Positions 35,273-44,794 are shown, counted from the stretch's first letter. The stretch is 64,000 bases of DNA from Streptomyces sp. NBC_00440 (GCF_036014215.1 NZ_CP107921.1:7871501-7935500), one strand, 5' to 3'. The notes: generated by a model not told the origin, from the sequence alone. Program-made: numbers and translations.

Positions 35273-36766
35273 GTGCCGGACATTCCGAACACCCCTGACC
35301 GACCGACGGAGCTGCGGCACCTCATCGCGGGGGAGTGGGTGGACGGTGAGGGGGCCGAGGCCCGCAGCCTCGACCCCGCCCACCCGGACCGTGCCGTCGC
35401 CGTCTACCGGACAGCCGGTGAGAAGCTCCTGGACCGGGCGGTCACCGCCGCCCAGGAGGCCCAGCCGGACTGGTCGGCGCAGGGGCTGATCCGGCGCGGC
35501 CTGGTCCTGCGCCGGGCGGCCGGACTGCTCGCGGACCGGGCCGAGGAGATCGCGCTGCTGATGACGCGGGAGGAGGGCAAGACGCTCCCGGAGTCGCGCG
35601 CCGAGGTCGGCGCCTCGGTCGAGACCCTCCACTACCACGCCTCCCGGGCCCGCGCGGCGGACGGCGTCACCTACCCGTCGGGCCATCCCGACGAGGTCAT
35701 CCGCACCCTCAGGCGCCCCCTCGGCACCGTCGCGGCGATCACGCCGTGGAACTTCCCTCTGCAGATCCCGGCGTGGAAGATCGCTCCCGCCCTGCTGTGG
35801 GGCAACGCGGTCATCTGGAAGCCGGCCAGCGACACTGTCGCCGTGGCAGCCGCCTTCGCCCAGGTGCTGGCGGACGCGGGAGTGCCCGCGGGCGTGCTCG
35901 GCCTCCTCCTCGCGCCCGGCAGCGTCGGCGCGGCGCTGGTGGCCCGCGAAGAGGTCGCGGGGGTGACCTTCACCGGTTCGGTGGCGGTCGGCCGGTCCAT
36001 CCAGGCGGCAGCGGTCCCGCGCGGGGCCAAGGTCCAGATGGAACTGGGCGGGCACAACGCGGCCATCGTGCTGCCCGACGCCGACCCGGCCGTGGCCGCC
36101 GCCGACCTGGTGGCGGGCGCGATGGGATCCACCGGCCAGAAGTGCACCGGCACCCGCCGGATCATCGCCGTCGGAGAGGCGTACGACGCCCTGCTGCCCG
36201 AACTGAAGCACCGGATCGAGGCCCTGGTCGTCGGCGACGGCCTGGACGACGGTGTGGGCATCGGCCCGCTGGTCTCCGTCCGGGCACGGCAGGAGGTCGA
36301 AGCGGCGGTCGAGCAGGCCCTGTCCGAAGGCGCCCAGGTGCTGGCGCGCGCCGGTGCCGGTCCCGGCACCGACGCAGACTGCTTCTACGCTCCCACCCTG
36401 CTCGCCGGGCACCCCGGCCTGACGATCTGCCACGAGGAGGTATTCGGCCCGGTCACCACCCTGGTGCGCGCAGCTGATCTGGACGAGGCGATCCGGATCG
36501 CGAACGGGACCCGGTTCGGCCTCACGGCAGCCGTGTTCACCTGCGACGAGCGGGCCGTACGGCGCTGCGTCGAAGAGCTCGACGCCGGGCTGGTGAAGGC
36601 GAACGCGCCCACTACCGGATCGGAGCTGCACGCGCCGTTCGGCGGACTCAAGGACTCCTCCTTCCCGGCGCCCCGCGAGCAGAACGGTGACAGCGGCGCG
36701 GAGTTCTTCACCTGGTCCAAGACGGCGTACCTGCGCACCGGCACCCCGGCCCGGAGCCGGTCGTGA
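35273..36766 (+). CDS. NAD(P)-dependent aldehyde dehydrogenase
   Basis: A 497 aa aldehyde dehydrogenase. Seen: AAITPWNFPLQIPAWK, the glycine motif TFTGSVAVGR, the general-base Glu in MELGGHN (about 256), the catalytic Cys in GQKCTGTRR (about 290) and EVFGPV. The overall pattern resembles 2-oxoglutarate-semialdehyde dehydrogenases used at the end of sugar acid and hydroxyproline breakdown. GTG 35273 is the start; the stop overlaps the next ATG-equivalent start by four bases. First gene of a six-gene operon under the divergent LysR. Confidence 0.9.
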   Translation: MPDIPNTPDRPTELRHLIAGEWVDGEGAEARSLDPAHPDRAVAVYRTAGEKLLDRAVTAAQEAQPDWSAQGLIRRGLVLRRAAGLLADRAEEIALLMTREEGKTLPESRAEVGASVETLHYHASRARAADGVTYPSGHPDEVIRTLRRPLGTVAAITPWNFPLQIPAWKIAPALLWGNAVIWKPASDTVAVAAAFAQVLADAGVPAGVLGLLLAPGSVGAALVAREEVAGVTFTGSVAVGRSIQAAAVPRGAKVQMELGGHNAAIVLPDADPAVAAADLVAGAMGSTGQKCTGTRRIIAVGEAYDALLPELKHRIEALVVGDGLDDGVGIGPLVSVRARQEVEAAVEQALSEGAQVLARAGAGPGTDADCFYAPTLLAGHPGLTICHEEVFGPVTTLVRAADLDEAIRIANGTRFGLTAAVFTCDERAVRRCVEELDAGLVKANAPTTGSELHAPFGGLKDSSFPAPREQNGDSGAEFFTWSKTAYLRTGTPARSRS

Positions 36767-38502
36767 CAGCCGGGCCGGGGTTGCGGCCCACCGAACGGCT
36801 CCGCCGGGCCCAGCAGTTCGCGCGCCCGGCGGACCAGGTCCTCGATCCGGAGGAGCTGGGGTCCGCCCGCCACACCCGGCACAGCTTCGCGCGGTCCTTC
36901 CTCCGCACCGCCGCCGCGCAGCGCTGGACCGTGACCCGCGAGACCTGGGACATCGACGCGCAGGGCAGGGGCGAAGCCGTCTACCGGATCGACGCCGACG
37001 GCCATGAGCTGAGGTTCGCCGCCTTCTCCACGGTGCTGCCCGACGGGCAGCGTACGGACAGGGTCGTCGCCGAGGCGTGGGACGTCACCGCGGCCCTGGT
37101 CGAAGGCCCCTGGAACGAGGCCCGGCGGTCGGAACTGCGCGCGCAGGTGCCGGGGCAGGAGACGGGCCGCGCCGACGCCGCGACTCTGGTGTGGACGCGG
37201 GCCAACCGCAGCAGACGGTTCTTCGACTACGTGGTGGACCGGCTCGCCGAGGGGCGGCAGCCCGATCCGGCCGAACTGGGCGACGCAGCGTATGTGCTGC
37301 GGAGCACGGCCTTCTACAGCAACGGCAAGTTCGGACTCGCCGACTTCGGCCGGCTGCGCCCCGGCCACCCGCTGCGGCTGCCGTACCGGTCGCAGATGCT
37401 GACCGCATGGCTGCTGCGCGAGCTCAGCTACGACCTGGTCGAGCACTGCGCGGCGGCGAAGAGCCCGCAAGCCGTGGCACTGGACGGGGACTGGCGGTGC
37501 TTCCTGGGGCTCGGCAACGCCACCGGGCTCGGCATGGTCCCCTACGTGATCAACCACCCGCAGGTGCTGGACGCGTGGTGCGCGGTGCGCGAACTCCCGC
37601 TCGCGTACGCCCTCCAGCAGACCACATCACCGCAGGACGCGCGGACGGAGCGGGTACGCCTGCTGCTCGACCGGGCGCGGGAGTACTACCGCGAACGCGA
37701 CACCCTGGCCACCGCGCCCTATCTCCCCGGCCCACAACTGGCCGGCCTGCTCGACAAGGTGGTGGAGCTGCTCGACGGATACCTCGCCACCGGGCTGGTC
37801 CTGGGCGAGCGGACCGACCGGGCCTGGCACGCCCTGCACACGGCGGCCGGGGAGATCGGTCTCGAAGCGCGCGGTGTGGTCGACTCGGTGCTCGTCGAGG
37901 TCTACGACGACCTCGACACGGACATCGACGTACTGCTCCGCTGCGACCAGACCCTCCAGGTGGCGCCCGCCCAGACCTGCGGGGAGCTCAGGACCGAGGT
38001 GCTCGAACGCTACGGCTGGGTGCGCCGGTTCGACTTCGGTGATCCCGCCCAGCAGGCGCACTTCTGGTTCTCGTCCCAGGACAACGAAGAACCCCGGCGC
38101 GGCCGGCGCGGCGTCGATCCGGGCGAGGAGGTGGAGCACCCGGTCGACATCGCCCGCGCGGTGACCGAGCTGCTCGGCGACCTGGAGAGCGCGGACGACG
38201 GTCAACTCGTCGGCGAATTCCTGCTTTCGCACCCATGGCACCGCGGAGTGGCCGCCCGTGTTCAGTCGCTGGCGGGGCTTCCCTACGCCGAAGTCCGGGC
38301 CAATCTGCTCGCCGCGAACTTTCTGCCCCTGCACCTGCAACGCTTCCAGCTCGCCCTGTACGGCATGGACAACTACAGCCCCCAGTCCACCGACTGGCTC
38401 CGGGTCACGCTGTTCTCCGGCGCCCCGCGGGTGGCCGACATCGCGGCCGGAACCGACCCCGACTGGTTCTTCGTTCGCAAACCCCGAAAGGACGCACGGT
38501 GA
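36763..38502 (+). CDS. Unrecognised 579 aa protein in catabolic operon
   Basis: I do not recognise a family. It is a soluble 579 aa protein with no signal peptide or membrane segment. Noticeable stretches are RHTRHSFARSFLRTAAAQRW, STAFYSNGKFGLADFG, LGNATGLGMVPYVINHP, ERYGWVRRFDFGD and YGMDNYSPQSTDWLRVTLFS, which look conserved rather than random. It is translationally coupled to the aldehyde dehydrogenase before it and the dipeptidase after it (4-bp overlaps each), so it must belong to the same pathway. A lyase or hydrolase acting on the operon's substrate is possible but unsupported. Confidence 0.8.
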   Translation: MTAGPGLRPTERLRRAQQFARPADQVLDPEELGSARHTRHSFARSFLRTAAAQRWTVTRETWDIDAQGRGEAVYRIDADGHELRFAAFSTVLPDGQRTDRVVAEAWDVTAALVEGPWNEARRSELRAQVPGQETGRADAATLVWTRANRSRRFFDYVVDRLAEGRQPDPAELGDAAYVLRSTAFYSNGKFGLADFGRLRPGHPLRLPYRSQMLTAWLLRELSYDLVEHCAAAKSPQAVALDGDWRCFLGLGNATGLGMVPYVINHPQVLDAWCAVRELPLAYALQQTTSPQDARTERVRLLLDRAREYYRERDTLATAPYLPGPQLAGLLDKVVELLDGYLATGLVLGERTDRAWHALHTAAGEIGLEARGVVDSVLVEVYDDLDTDIDVLLRCDQTLQVAPAQTCGELRTEVLERYGWVRRFDFGDPAQQAHFWFSSQDNEEPRRGRRGVDPGEEVEHPVDIARAVTELLGDLESADDGQLVGEFLLSHPWHRGVAARVQSLAGLPYAEVRANLLAANFLPLHLQRFQLALYGMDNYSPQSTDWLRVTLFSGAPRVADIAAGTDPDWFFVRKPRKDAR

Positions 38503-39491
38503 GTTCGCTCGCTCATGAGGACCTGGTCGTCGTGGACGGCCTGGAGATCAACAACTGGGACCGGAAGGTGCTCGAAGAGCTCCGTACCGGCGGCGTCAGC
38601 GGTGTGAACGCCACCTGCGCCGTATGGGAGGGGCCGGGCGAGACCATCCGTGCGATCGCCGACTGGTACCAGCTGGCCAGGGACAACGACGACGTGGTCG
38701 TGCTCGCCGGGACGGCCGCAGAGATACGTGCCGCGAAGGCCGAAGGCAAGGTGGCGGTGCTGCTGGGTTTCCAGAACACTTCGCCCTTCGGCGACGACTA
38801 CCGTCTTGTGGAGGTGTTCCACCGGCTCGGGGTACGCGTCGGACAGCTCACCTACAACATCCAGAACCTGGTCGGCGGTGCCTGCTACGACGCCCACGAC
38901 TCCGGGCTGACCGCCTTCGGCGGCCACATCGTGGACGAGATGAACCGGGTCGGGATGCTCATCGACCTCTCGCATGTGGGCAACCGGACCTCGCGTGACG
39001 CCATTGAGGCATCCGCGGGGCCGGTGGCCATCACGCACTCGAACCCGACGTGGTTCTTCGACCACCCCAGGAACAAGCCGGCCGAAGTCATCAGGGCCCT
39101 GGCCGACCGTGGCGGGGTCATCGGATGCTGCCTCTACCCCAATGTGCTGGGCGGTGAGCTGACCACCCGTGACCAGTTCTGCTCGATGGTGGCGCGGCTG
39201 GTCGACGAGATCGGTCCGGATCATGTGGCCATCGGCAGCGACTGCACGCGGAACTGGTCGCAGGACTTCGTGGCCTGGCTGCGCAACGGACGCTGGAGGC
39301 CCGCTGCGGCCAACCCGGTCGAACCCGAATGGCCCGTGTGGCCGCAGTGGTTCGGCGGCCCCGAGGACTTTCCCGCCGTCACCGAGGGTCTGCTCTCGGC
39401 GGGCCTCGACGACGCCACCGTCACGAAGGTGATGGGCGAGAACTGGCTCCGGCTCTTCACAGAAGTCTTCGACACCACGGACCCACGATGA
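38499..39491 (+). CDS. Membrane dipeptidase-like amidohydrolase (peptidase M19)
   Basis: A 330 aa zinc amidohydrolase-fold protein of the renal dipeptidase (M19) family. Seen: VVDGLEINNWDRKV, LGFQNTSPFGDDYRLVEVFH, GVRVGQLTYN, IDLSHVGNRTSRDA, ITHSNPTW and VAIGSDCTRNW. The usual N-terminal metal pair HxD is replaced by E-x-N (LEIN), so the metal site is altered. No signal peptide, so it acts in the cytoplasm. Several M19-like proteins in catabolic operons hydrolyse small amides or lactams rather than peptides. GTGA overlap before it and ATGA overlap after it. Confidence 0.85.
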   Translation: MSSLAHEDLVVVDGLEINNWDRKVLEELRTGGVSGVNATCAVWEGPGETIRAIADWYQLARDNDDVVVLAGTAAEIRAAKAEGKVAVLLGFQNTSPFGDDYRLVEVFHRLGVRVGQLTYNIQNLVGGACYDAHDSGLTAFGGHIVDEMNRVGMLIDLSHVGNRTSRDAIEASAGPVAITHSNPTWFFDHPRNKPAEVIRALADRGGVIGCCLYPNVLGGELTTRDQFCSMVARLVDEIGPDHVAIGSDCTRNWSQDFVAWLRNGRWRPAAANPVEPEWPVWPQWFGGPEDFPAVTEGLLSAGLDDATVTKVMGENWLRLFTEVFDTTDPR

Positions 39492-40297
39492 CCGGCGGAC
39501 GGACCATGAGCGGCGGACCCACGATTGCAGGCGGACGCACCGGTGCCGGCACGGACACCGACCGGACCGGCAGCGGCTTCCGGGTGGCGGTACGGGAGAT
39601 CCGCGAGGCGGCCTTCCGCGCGGTCGTCGCCGCCGGAGCCTCCAGCGGAGAAGCCGCGACGACCGCGGACCTCGTCGTACTCGGCGAGGTCCTGGACGGA
39701 GCGGGCGTCCTCGCGCTGGCCGGTGAGCTCGACCGCGTCCCGCGAGGCCGGCAACCGGTCTCATGCTCCGGCGGCAGCCACCTGGCACGCCACGATCCGG
39801 TCGTACTCCACGATCCGGCGTGCCGCGGGCCCCTGTTGCTGGGGCCTTCGGCGGCGGACCTCGCAGCGGCGGGCCCGCGCCCGGTCCTGCTGCCCGGAGT
39901 GTGGACCCCGTCGGTGGAGTGGATCCTCGTCAGCGCCGCGGCCCGGACCGGAACCCCGCTCCTGGCCACCCGGATACGCGCGGACGGCTCACCTGGAAGC
40001 TGCGTACTGGCCACCGCCGACAGCACGGTGTACCGGGCTCCCGGCCCCGGCGCCTTCGGCACCCGGCACACCGCGGATGCTCCGATCCGGCCCGCCGATG
40101 GCATCCTGCTGAGCCGCTGGAACGGGGACACCGGGACGCCGGATCTGCCACCGGCCCGCACCCCGGCGCACCACCACGAGCGCTTCGCCACAGCCATGAC
40201 GCACGGTCTGCGGGTCGACCCCGGACCGTGGGCGACGGTCCACGGCGCCGCACGGCGCTACCTGGTTCCCGAACGCCCTGCATCCCCGCAACCCTGA
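39488..40297 (+). CDS. DUF3726-like protein
   Basis: A 269 aa protein that resembles DUF3726 proteins (weak recognition). After a low-complexity Gly/Thr-rich start it has REIREAAFRAVVAAGASSGEA, which is like the start of malate/lactate-dehydrogenase-like (Ldh_2) folds, then VEWILVSAAARTGTPLL. An internal ATG at 39506 could be the start. Overlaps the dipeptidase stop and ends 27 bp before ridA, so it is part of the operon. Function unknown. Confidence 0.7.
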   Translation: MTGGRTMSGGPTIAGGRTGAGTDTDRTGSGFRVAVREIREAAFRAVVAAGASSGEAATTADLVVLGEVLDGAGVLALAGELDRVPRGRQPVSCSGGSHLARHDPVVLHDPACRGPLLLGPSAADLAAAGPRPVLLPGVWTPSVEWILVSAAARTGTPLLATRIRADGSPGSCVLATADSTVYRAPGPGAFGTRHTADAPIRPADGILLSRWNGDTGTPDLPPARTPAHHHERFATAMTHGLRVDPGPWATVHGAARRYLVPERPASPQP

Positions 40298-40324
40298 ACC
40301 CCGCACCGCAGAGGAAGTCCACCG

Positions 40325-40705
40325 ATGCCGACTCTCTTCCCCCACCCCGACGGCCGGCCCCGGCCCTACTCCGCCGCAGCCCTCCACAACGGCACTCTCT
40401 GGGCCTGCGGCCAGGTCCCCGTCACCCCCGAAGGCGACACGCCGCACGACATCGGCGACCAGGTCCGGCTGGCCCTGGACAACCTGGAGACCGTGCTGAC
40501 CGCAGCCGGCGGTGGCCTGGACACCCTGCTCAAAGTCACCGTGTACCTGGCCGACCTCGCCGAGTTCGACCACTACAACTCCGCCTACCTCGACCGCCTG
40601 GCGGACGTCGCGCTGCCGCCCCGTACGACGGTGCAGGTCGCGGCCTTCCGCGGTGCCAAACGGGTCGAGATCGACGCGGTGGCGGCCCTCGTCCCCGGCC
40701 CGTAG
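40325..40705 (+). CDS. RidA/YjgF-family protein
   Basis: A 126 aa Rid-family protein. Seen: YSAAALHNGTLWACGQVPVT, DQVRLALDNLETVLTAAG, LLKVTVYLADLAEFDHYNSAY and LPPRTTVQVAAF. The usual catalytic Arg of RidA (IRTTV-type position) appears as PRTTVQ. It probably hydrolyses a reactive imine or enamine made in this pathway, which suggests that the pathway handles an amino acid or amine. ATG 40325 follows GAGGAA. Confidence 0.9.
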   Translation: MPTLFPHPDGRPRPYSAAALHNGTLWACGQVPVTPEGDTPHDIGDQVRLALDNLETVLTAAGGGLDTLLKVTVYLADLAEFDHYNSAYLDRLADVALPPRTTVQVAAFRGAKRVEIDAVAALVPGP

Positions 40706-40866
40706 CGGCTCCGGCGTACGTACACCCTGCCGGCCCCCCCGGCGGACCGGGGCGCATCCGGTCACCCCCCCCGTGCCACGCGGTCCCTGCCGCCACGGCA
40801 ACCCCCAGCGCTCGCCTCGTGCGGAGACGCTACCCGTGCTCCCGAACCCTCGATGGGACGGATCCG

Positions 40867-42213
40867 ATGGACGTCGATACACCCGCCTCAGCCGGCCGGC
40901 GGGCCGGCTCGTCGCTCGACACCGCGCAGCTCAACAAATTCCACGTCAAACTCGCGCTGGTCTCTTCCGGAGGGCCGTTCCTCGACGGCTACATCCTCGG
41001 CATCATCGGCATCGCCATGGTGCAGATACAGACCCAGTGGAGAATGAGCATCCTCTGGTCCGGACTGATCGGAGCATCCGCACTGATCGGTGTCTTCGTC
41101 GGCGGAGCGGTGTTCGGAGCGGTCACCGACCGCATCGGGCGCAAGTTGATGTTCATGATCGACCTGATCGCCATCATCGTCTGCTCCGTACTGCAGTTCT
41201 TCGTCACCAACGAGATCGAACTCTTCGTGCTGCGGCTGCTCATCGGGATCGCCGTCGGCGCGGACTACCCGATCGCCACCTCCCTGGTGACCGAGTTCGC
41301 CCCCAAGGCATGGCGCGCGAAACTCCTCGGCGGGCTGAACGCCATGTGGTTCGTGGGCGCGACGGTCGCCGCGTTCGTCGGGTACGTCCTGCTGAGCTCG
41401 CCCGACGGCTGGAAGTGGATGCTGGCGTCGTCGGCGATTCCCGCAGCCGTCATCGTCTGCGCACGGGCCCGCATCCCGGAGTCCCCCCGCTGGCTGCACA
41501 GCAAGGGCCGTACGCAGGAGGCCGTCGACGTACTCCGGCAGACCGTGGCCGAACACGCCACGCTCGCAGACCTCCCCGAGGAAGAGGGCGCCGTCCCGAT
41601 GCGCGCTCTGCTGACCGGCGGCTATCTGAAACGCGTCGTCTTCATCTCGGTCTTCTGGACCTGCACCATCGTCACCCTCTTCGCCATCTACGCCTTCGGG
41701 CCACAGGTACTCGCGCTGTTCAACCTGAACGGCGGCGACGAGGCGAATCTCGGCTACGGCCTGATCAACCTGTTCTTCCTGATCGGCAATGTCGTGGCCC
41801 TTCTGCTCGTCGACAGGCTGGGCCGCCGCCCCGTCCTCATCGGAGGGTTCGCGGTCTCCGCGCTCGGCCTGCTCTACCTGGCGGTCGAACCGGACTCCGG
41901 TCTGTGGATGGTCGCGTTCGCGTTCGCGGTGTACGCGGTTTTCAACGGCGGGCCGTCGATCCTCGAATGGATCTATCCCAACGAACTGTTCCCCACCGAG
42001 GTCCGCGCCACCGCGGTCGGTCTGTGTACGGGGATCAGCCGGATCGGCTCGGCCATCGGCACCTTCGCCACTCCATGGTCCCTGGCCTCGCTCGGACTGA
42101 GCGCCACGATGTACATCGCGGCGGGCATCGCGCTCGTCGGCGCTCTCGTCAGCTTCTTCATGGCGCCGGAGACCAAGAACAAGGACCTGCACGTGACGTC
42201 TGCCCTGACGTGA
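40867..42213 (+). CDS. MFS transporter, sugar-porter type
   Basis: A 448 aa 12-helix transporter with sugar-porter family hallmarks: GAVTDRIGRK and LVDRLGRRP loops, IPESPRWLHSKGR after helix 6 and YPNELFPTEVRATAVG. It resembles importers of sugars or aromatic/organic acids. As the last gene of the LysR-controlled operon it is the likely uptake system for the substrate. Confidence 0.88.
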   Translation: MDVDTPASAGRRAGSSLDTAQLNKFHVKLALVSSGGPFLDGYILGIIGIAMVQIQTQWRMSILWSGLIGASALIGVFVGGAVFGAVTDRIGRKLMFMIDLIAIIVCSVLQFFVTNEIELFVLRLLIGIAVGADYPIATSLVTEFAPKAWRAKLLGGLNAMWFVGATVAAFVGYVLLSSPDGWKWMLASSAIPAAVIVCARARIPESPRWLHSKGRTQEAVDVLRQTVAEHATLADLPEEEGAVPMRALLTGGYLKRVVFISVFWTCTIVTLFAIYAFGPQVLALFNLNGGDEANLGYGLINLFFLIGNVVALLLVDRLGRRPVLIGGFAVSALGLLYLAVEPDSGLWMVAFAFAVYAVFNGGPSILEWIYPNELFPTEVRATAVGLCTGISRIGSAIGTFATPWSLASLGLSATMYIAAGIALVGALVSFFMAPETKNKDLHVTSALT

Positions 42214-42235
42214 CGCAACCGGCCTCTCGGTGAGG

Positions 42236-43465
42236 CTACTTGGCGGATGCTTTCCCCGAACGCGGAGGACCGGAACGCGGGGGATCGGAGAGCGGGGGAG
42301 GGGTCCAGCGGTTGGTGCGGGACGCAGTCGAGGTGACGCCGTACTCGGCCTTGAGCTGCTCCGGGATGGCGTACTGCATGACGCGGCCGCGGGTCAGGGA
42401 GCTGAGTTCCAGGTTGGTGGTCAGACCGCCGAGGCGGTCCAGTGCCCAAGCGGCCAGCGGTGAGTTGTCCTCAAGGCGTTCGAGGACGCCCAGCAGGACC
42501 GGGGCGGTCTGGATGGCGGAGTCCCAGGCCGGCGAGCGGGGTACGTCGAGCCAGTCGGCGGCCGTGTCCCCGATGAGGTACCGGATCAGCGCGGAGACCA
42601 CGGGGTCGAACACGGTGCCCGGGACGACTTCTTCGTAGAGGTCGATCAACTGGCGGGTCAGCCGGGCACCGTCCTCGGAGGGGCCCATGTGCCGGGTCAT
42701 GTACAGATCGGAGAACTGCCGCGCGCTCTCCAGGTCGGCCGGCATGTGTTCGAGGCCGATGCCGAGCATCGATCCGACCACGCGCCAGGCGTAGTAGTAC
42801 GACTGTGCGCCGTCGGCCGACATATGGATGCCGAGCCGGTGCAGGGCGTCCAGGACCTGGATGGAGAACATCATCTGGCCGCCGATCATGTCCTCAAGAC
42901 AGATCGGCACACCCCGCTTCGCCACGTCCCAGCGGTTCTCGCGGCGCAGATGGTGGCGGATGGAGGCATGGAGCAGGCGGACCTTCTGCGCGGCCGGGAT
43001 GAAGCGGCTGCCGGCTTCGAAGGCGTCGGGGCGCATCAGGTAGACGGTGAACTGGCCGGTCTCGGCCATCCGCCGGGAGGGATACGCCAGGGCGTGGGTG
43101 GCACTGAGGAGTTCGGCGATGTGCGGGACGACGTAGCAGGCGGGCATCGCCGCGAAGGACAGTGCGGTGGAGATGTGCACGTTGTTGTCGATGAAGAACA
43201 GCCGGGCCTTCTCCATCTCGCCCCAGTCCACCCATGACGGGGGTGCGCTGGTGGCCCGCAGATACTCGCGGGCCACGTCGGGCAGTCCGTCGGGCAGGTC
43301 CTGGCCCGCCTCGGAGAACCAGCGCATGAGGGTGTTGAACTGACCGACCTCACCCCGTTCGAAGAGGGTGGCCACCGTTGCGTCCGCGAGCTCGTCACCC
43401 ACCTCCCGCAGGGCGTCCATGGACTGGCTCGTGTAGGGCACGGGCTTCTCTCCTCGCGTGGTCAC
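42236..43465 (-). CDS. MpaB/latex-clearing-protein-type heme oxygenase (PF09995)
   Basis: A 409 aa protein of the MpaB/rubber oxygenase family (former DUF2236), b-type heme oxygenases that cleave or oxidise isoprenoid chains. Seen: VRLLHASIRHHL (heme/substrate helix), GVPICLEDMIGGQMMFS, LRATSAPPSWVDW and the C-terminal Pro/Ser-rich tail. No secretion signal, unlike secreted Lcp. GTG 43465 overlaps the stop of the polyprenyl diphosphate synthase by four bases, so its substrate may be the prenyl product of that enzyme or a derivative. Confidence 0.82.
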   Translation of the reverse strand: MTTRGEKPVPYTSQSMDALREVGDELADATVATLFERGEVGQFNTLMRWFSEAGQDLPDGLPDVAREYLRATSAPPSWVDWGEMEKARLFFIDNNVHISTALSFAAMPACYVVPHIAELLSATHALAYPSRRMAETGQFTVYLMRPDAFEAGSRFIPAAQKVRLLHASIRHHLRRENRWDVAKRGVPICLEDMIGGQMMFSIQVLDALHRLGIHMSADGAQSYYYAWRVVGSMLGIGLEHMPADLESARQFSDLYMTRHMGPSEDGARLTRQLIDLYEEVVPGTVFDPVVSALIRYLIGDTAADWLDVPRSPAWDSAIQTAPVLLGVLERLEDNSPLAAWALDRLGGLTTNLELSSLTRGRVMQYAIPEQLKAEYGVTSTASRTNRWTPPPLSDPPRSGPPRSGKASAK

Positions 43466-44517
43466 GACTGACGAGTGACGGCTGAACCCACCAGACCGGT
43501 GAGCGCCGCGGCGGCGGGGGCCGACAGGTCCGCACGGTCGACCGCCGTGGTGGCGGCCCGCACACGGGCGGCGATCAGTTCCTCGATCCGCCCGACAGCT
43601 CCGGTGCGCCGCATGATCTCCCGTACCTGGTCGAGGCCCTCCTGACCGAGGGTGCGGCGGCCGAGCAGCCCGCGCAGCACCTTGCGCTCGGCGGCGGTGG
43701 CGGAGGTCCAGGTCACCGCCAGCAGAGTGGTGGGCTTGTGGCCCACGAGGTCGTCGGCGTTCGACTTGCCCGTCGCGCCGGGATCGCCGAAGATCCCGAG
43801 CAGGTCGTCGCGCAGCTGGAACGCTTCCCCCAGCGGAAGCCCGTAGGCGCTGAACACCTCGATCAGAGCCGCGCGGCCGCCGCCCAGACGCCCCCCGATG
43901 TGCAACGGGTGCTCCACGGTGTACTTGGCCGTCTTGTACCGGATGACCTGAAGCGAACTCTGGGCGTGCGGACGGGATCCGGTGCGCAGGATCTCCAGCG
44001 CCTCGCCCGCCACGAGCTCACGGGCGAGGGCCGCCCACATCGGGCGCGCACGGGCCAGATACGCGGCGGGCAGACCGCACGACGTGAACAGCTGCCCGGC
44101 CCACGACATCAGCAGATCCCCGGTCAGCATGGCCAGCGCCCGGCCACCGGCCTGACGCCCCGCACGGCCGGTGAGCGCCCCCTGCAGCGCGATGTGGGCG
44201 GCGGGGACTCCCCGCCGGACAGGACTGTTGTCGATGATGTCGTCGTGGACGACGGCGGCCGCATGGACCAGCTCCATGGCGGCCGCGGCCCTGACCATCT
44301 CGTCGCAGTCCGGCTGCCCCGCCGCCCGCCAGCCCCAGTAGCAGAAGGCGGCCCGCAGCCGCTTTCCGTCCGATGTGACCGCACGCAACTGGTCTGCGAC
44401 AGGGGTCAGTTGCTCGTCGACAGCGATCAGCTCCAGGATCTCCTGGTCCACGAACGACGTGAGTTCCCTGTCGACCCGGGCCTTGAACGCATCGCGTTCG
44501 CGCCCGTCGTCAGTCAT
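43462..44517 (-). CDS. Polyprenyl diphosphate synthase (trans-isoprenyl type)
   Basis: A 351 aa all-trans prenyltransferase. First Asp-rich motif VHDDIIDNSPVRRG, second LRDDLLGIFGD, plus KRLRAAFCYWG near the N-terminus and VGHKPTTLL. It condenses isopentenyl diphosphate units to a geranyl, farnesyl or geranylgeranyl diphosphate; residues before the first motif (AMELVHAAAVV) have small side chains, which fits a C15-C20 or longer product, but this is weak. The ATG overlaps the upstream small gene by eight bases (ATGACTGA). Confidence 0.93.
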   Translation of the reverse strand: MTDDGRERDAFKARVDRELTSFVDQEILELIAVDEQLTPVADQLRAVTSDGKRLRAAFCYWGWRAAGQPDCDEMVRAAAAMELVHAAAVVHDDIIDNSPVRRGVPAAHIALQGALTGRAGRQAGGRALAMLTGDLLMSWAGQLFTSCGLPAAYLARARPMWAALARELVAGEALEILRTGSRPHAQSSLQVIRYKTAKYTVEHPLHIGGRLGGGRAALIEVFSAYGLPLGEAFQLRDDLLGIFGDPGATGKSNADDLVGHKPTTLLAVTWTSATAAERKVLRGLLGRRTLGQEGLDQVREIMRRTGAVGRIEELIAARVRAATTAVDRADLSAPAAAALTGLVGSAVTRQS

Positions 44518-44794
44518 CGCTCGCATCGAGACGGACGGCGGCACGGCGGGCCAGCAGCTCAAGATGGGGTTCCGGCACGGCGGTGTACCGCTGGACCGCC
44601 AGCCGGCCGCGTACCTTCAGGTCCTCCTCGCCGTCCTGGGCCATTTCGACAAGGTCGGACCGCCCCAGGATTGCCCGTACACCGCGCAGGGCCGATGCCG
44701 CACCACTCACTGCCAGATCGACTGCTCCGGCGACCAGATACGCCGCCTCCGCCCCACGGTCGGTACCTTTCGAAGCACTGTCGTCACCAGACAC
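44510..44794 (-). CDS. Small protein coupled to polyprenyl diphosphate synthase
   Basis: A 94 aa hypothetical protein starting at GTG 44794 (VSGDDSASKG) with GGAAGAGGA in front. It has a short hydrophobic alpha-helical stretch (AAYLVAGAVDLAVSGAASAL), then a basic/acidic half. No family recognised. Its overlap with the synthase start argues that it is real and the first gene of this three-gene operon; perhaps a small subunit or membrane tether. Confidence 0.7.
   Translation of the reverse strand: MSGDDSASKGTDRGAEAAYLVAGAVDLAVSGAASALRGVRAILGRSDLVEMAQDGEEDLKVRGRLAVQRYTAVPEPHLELLARRAAVRLDASDD

Noticed and set aside
42222..42236. Terminator between the convergent MFS and MpaB-type genes
   Set aside because: Only a 5-bp stem (GCCTC/GAGGC) is present; too weak to call.
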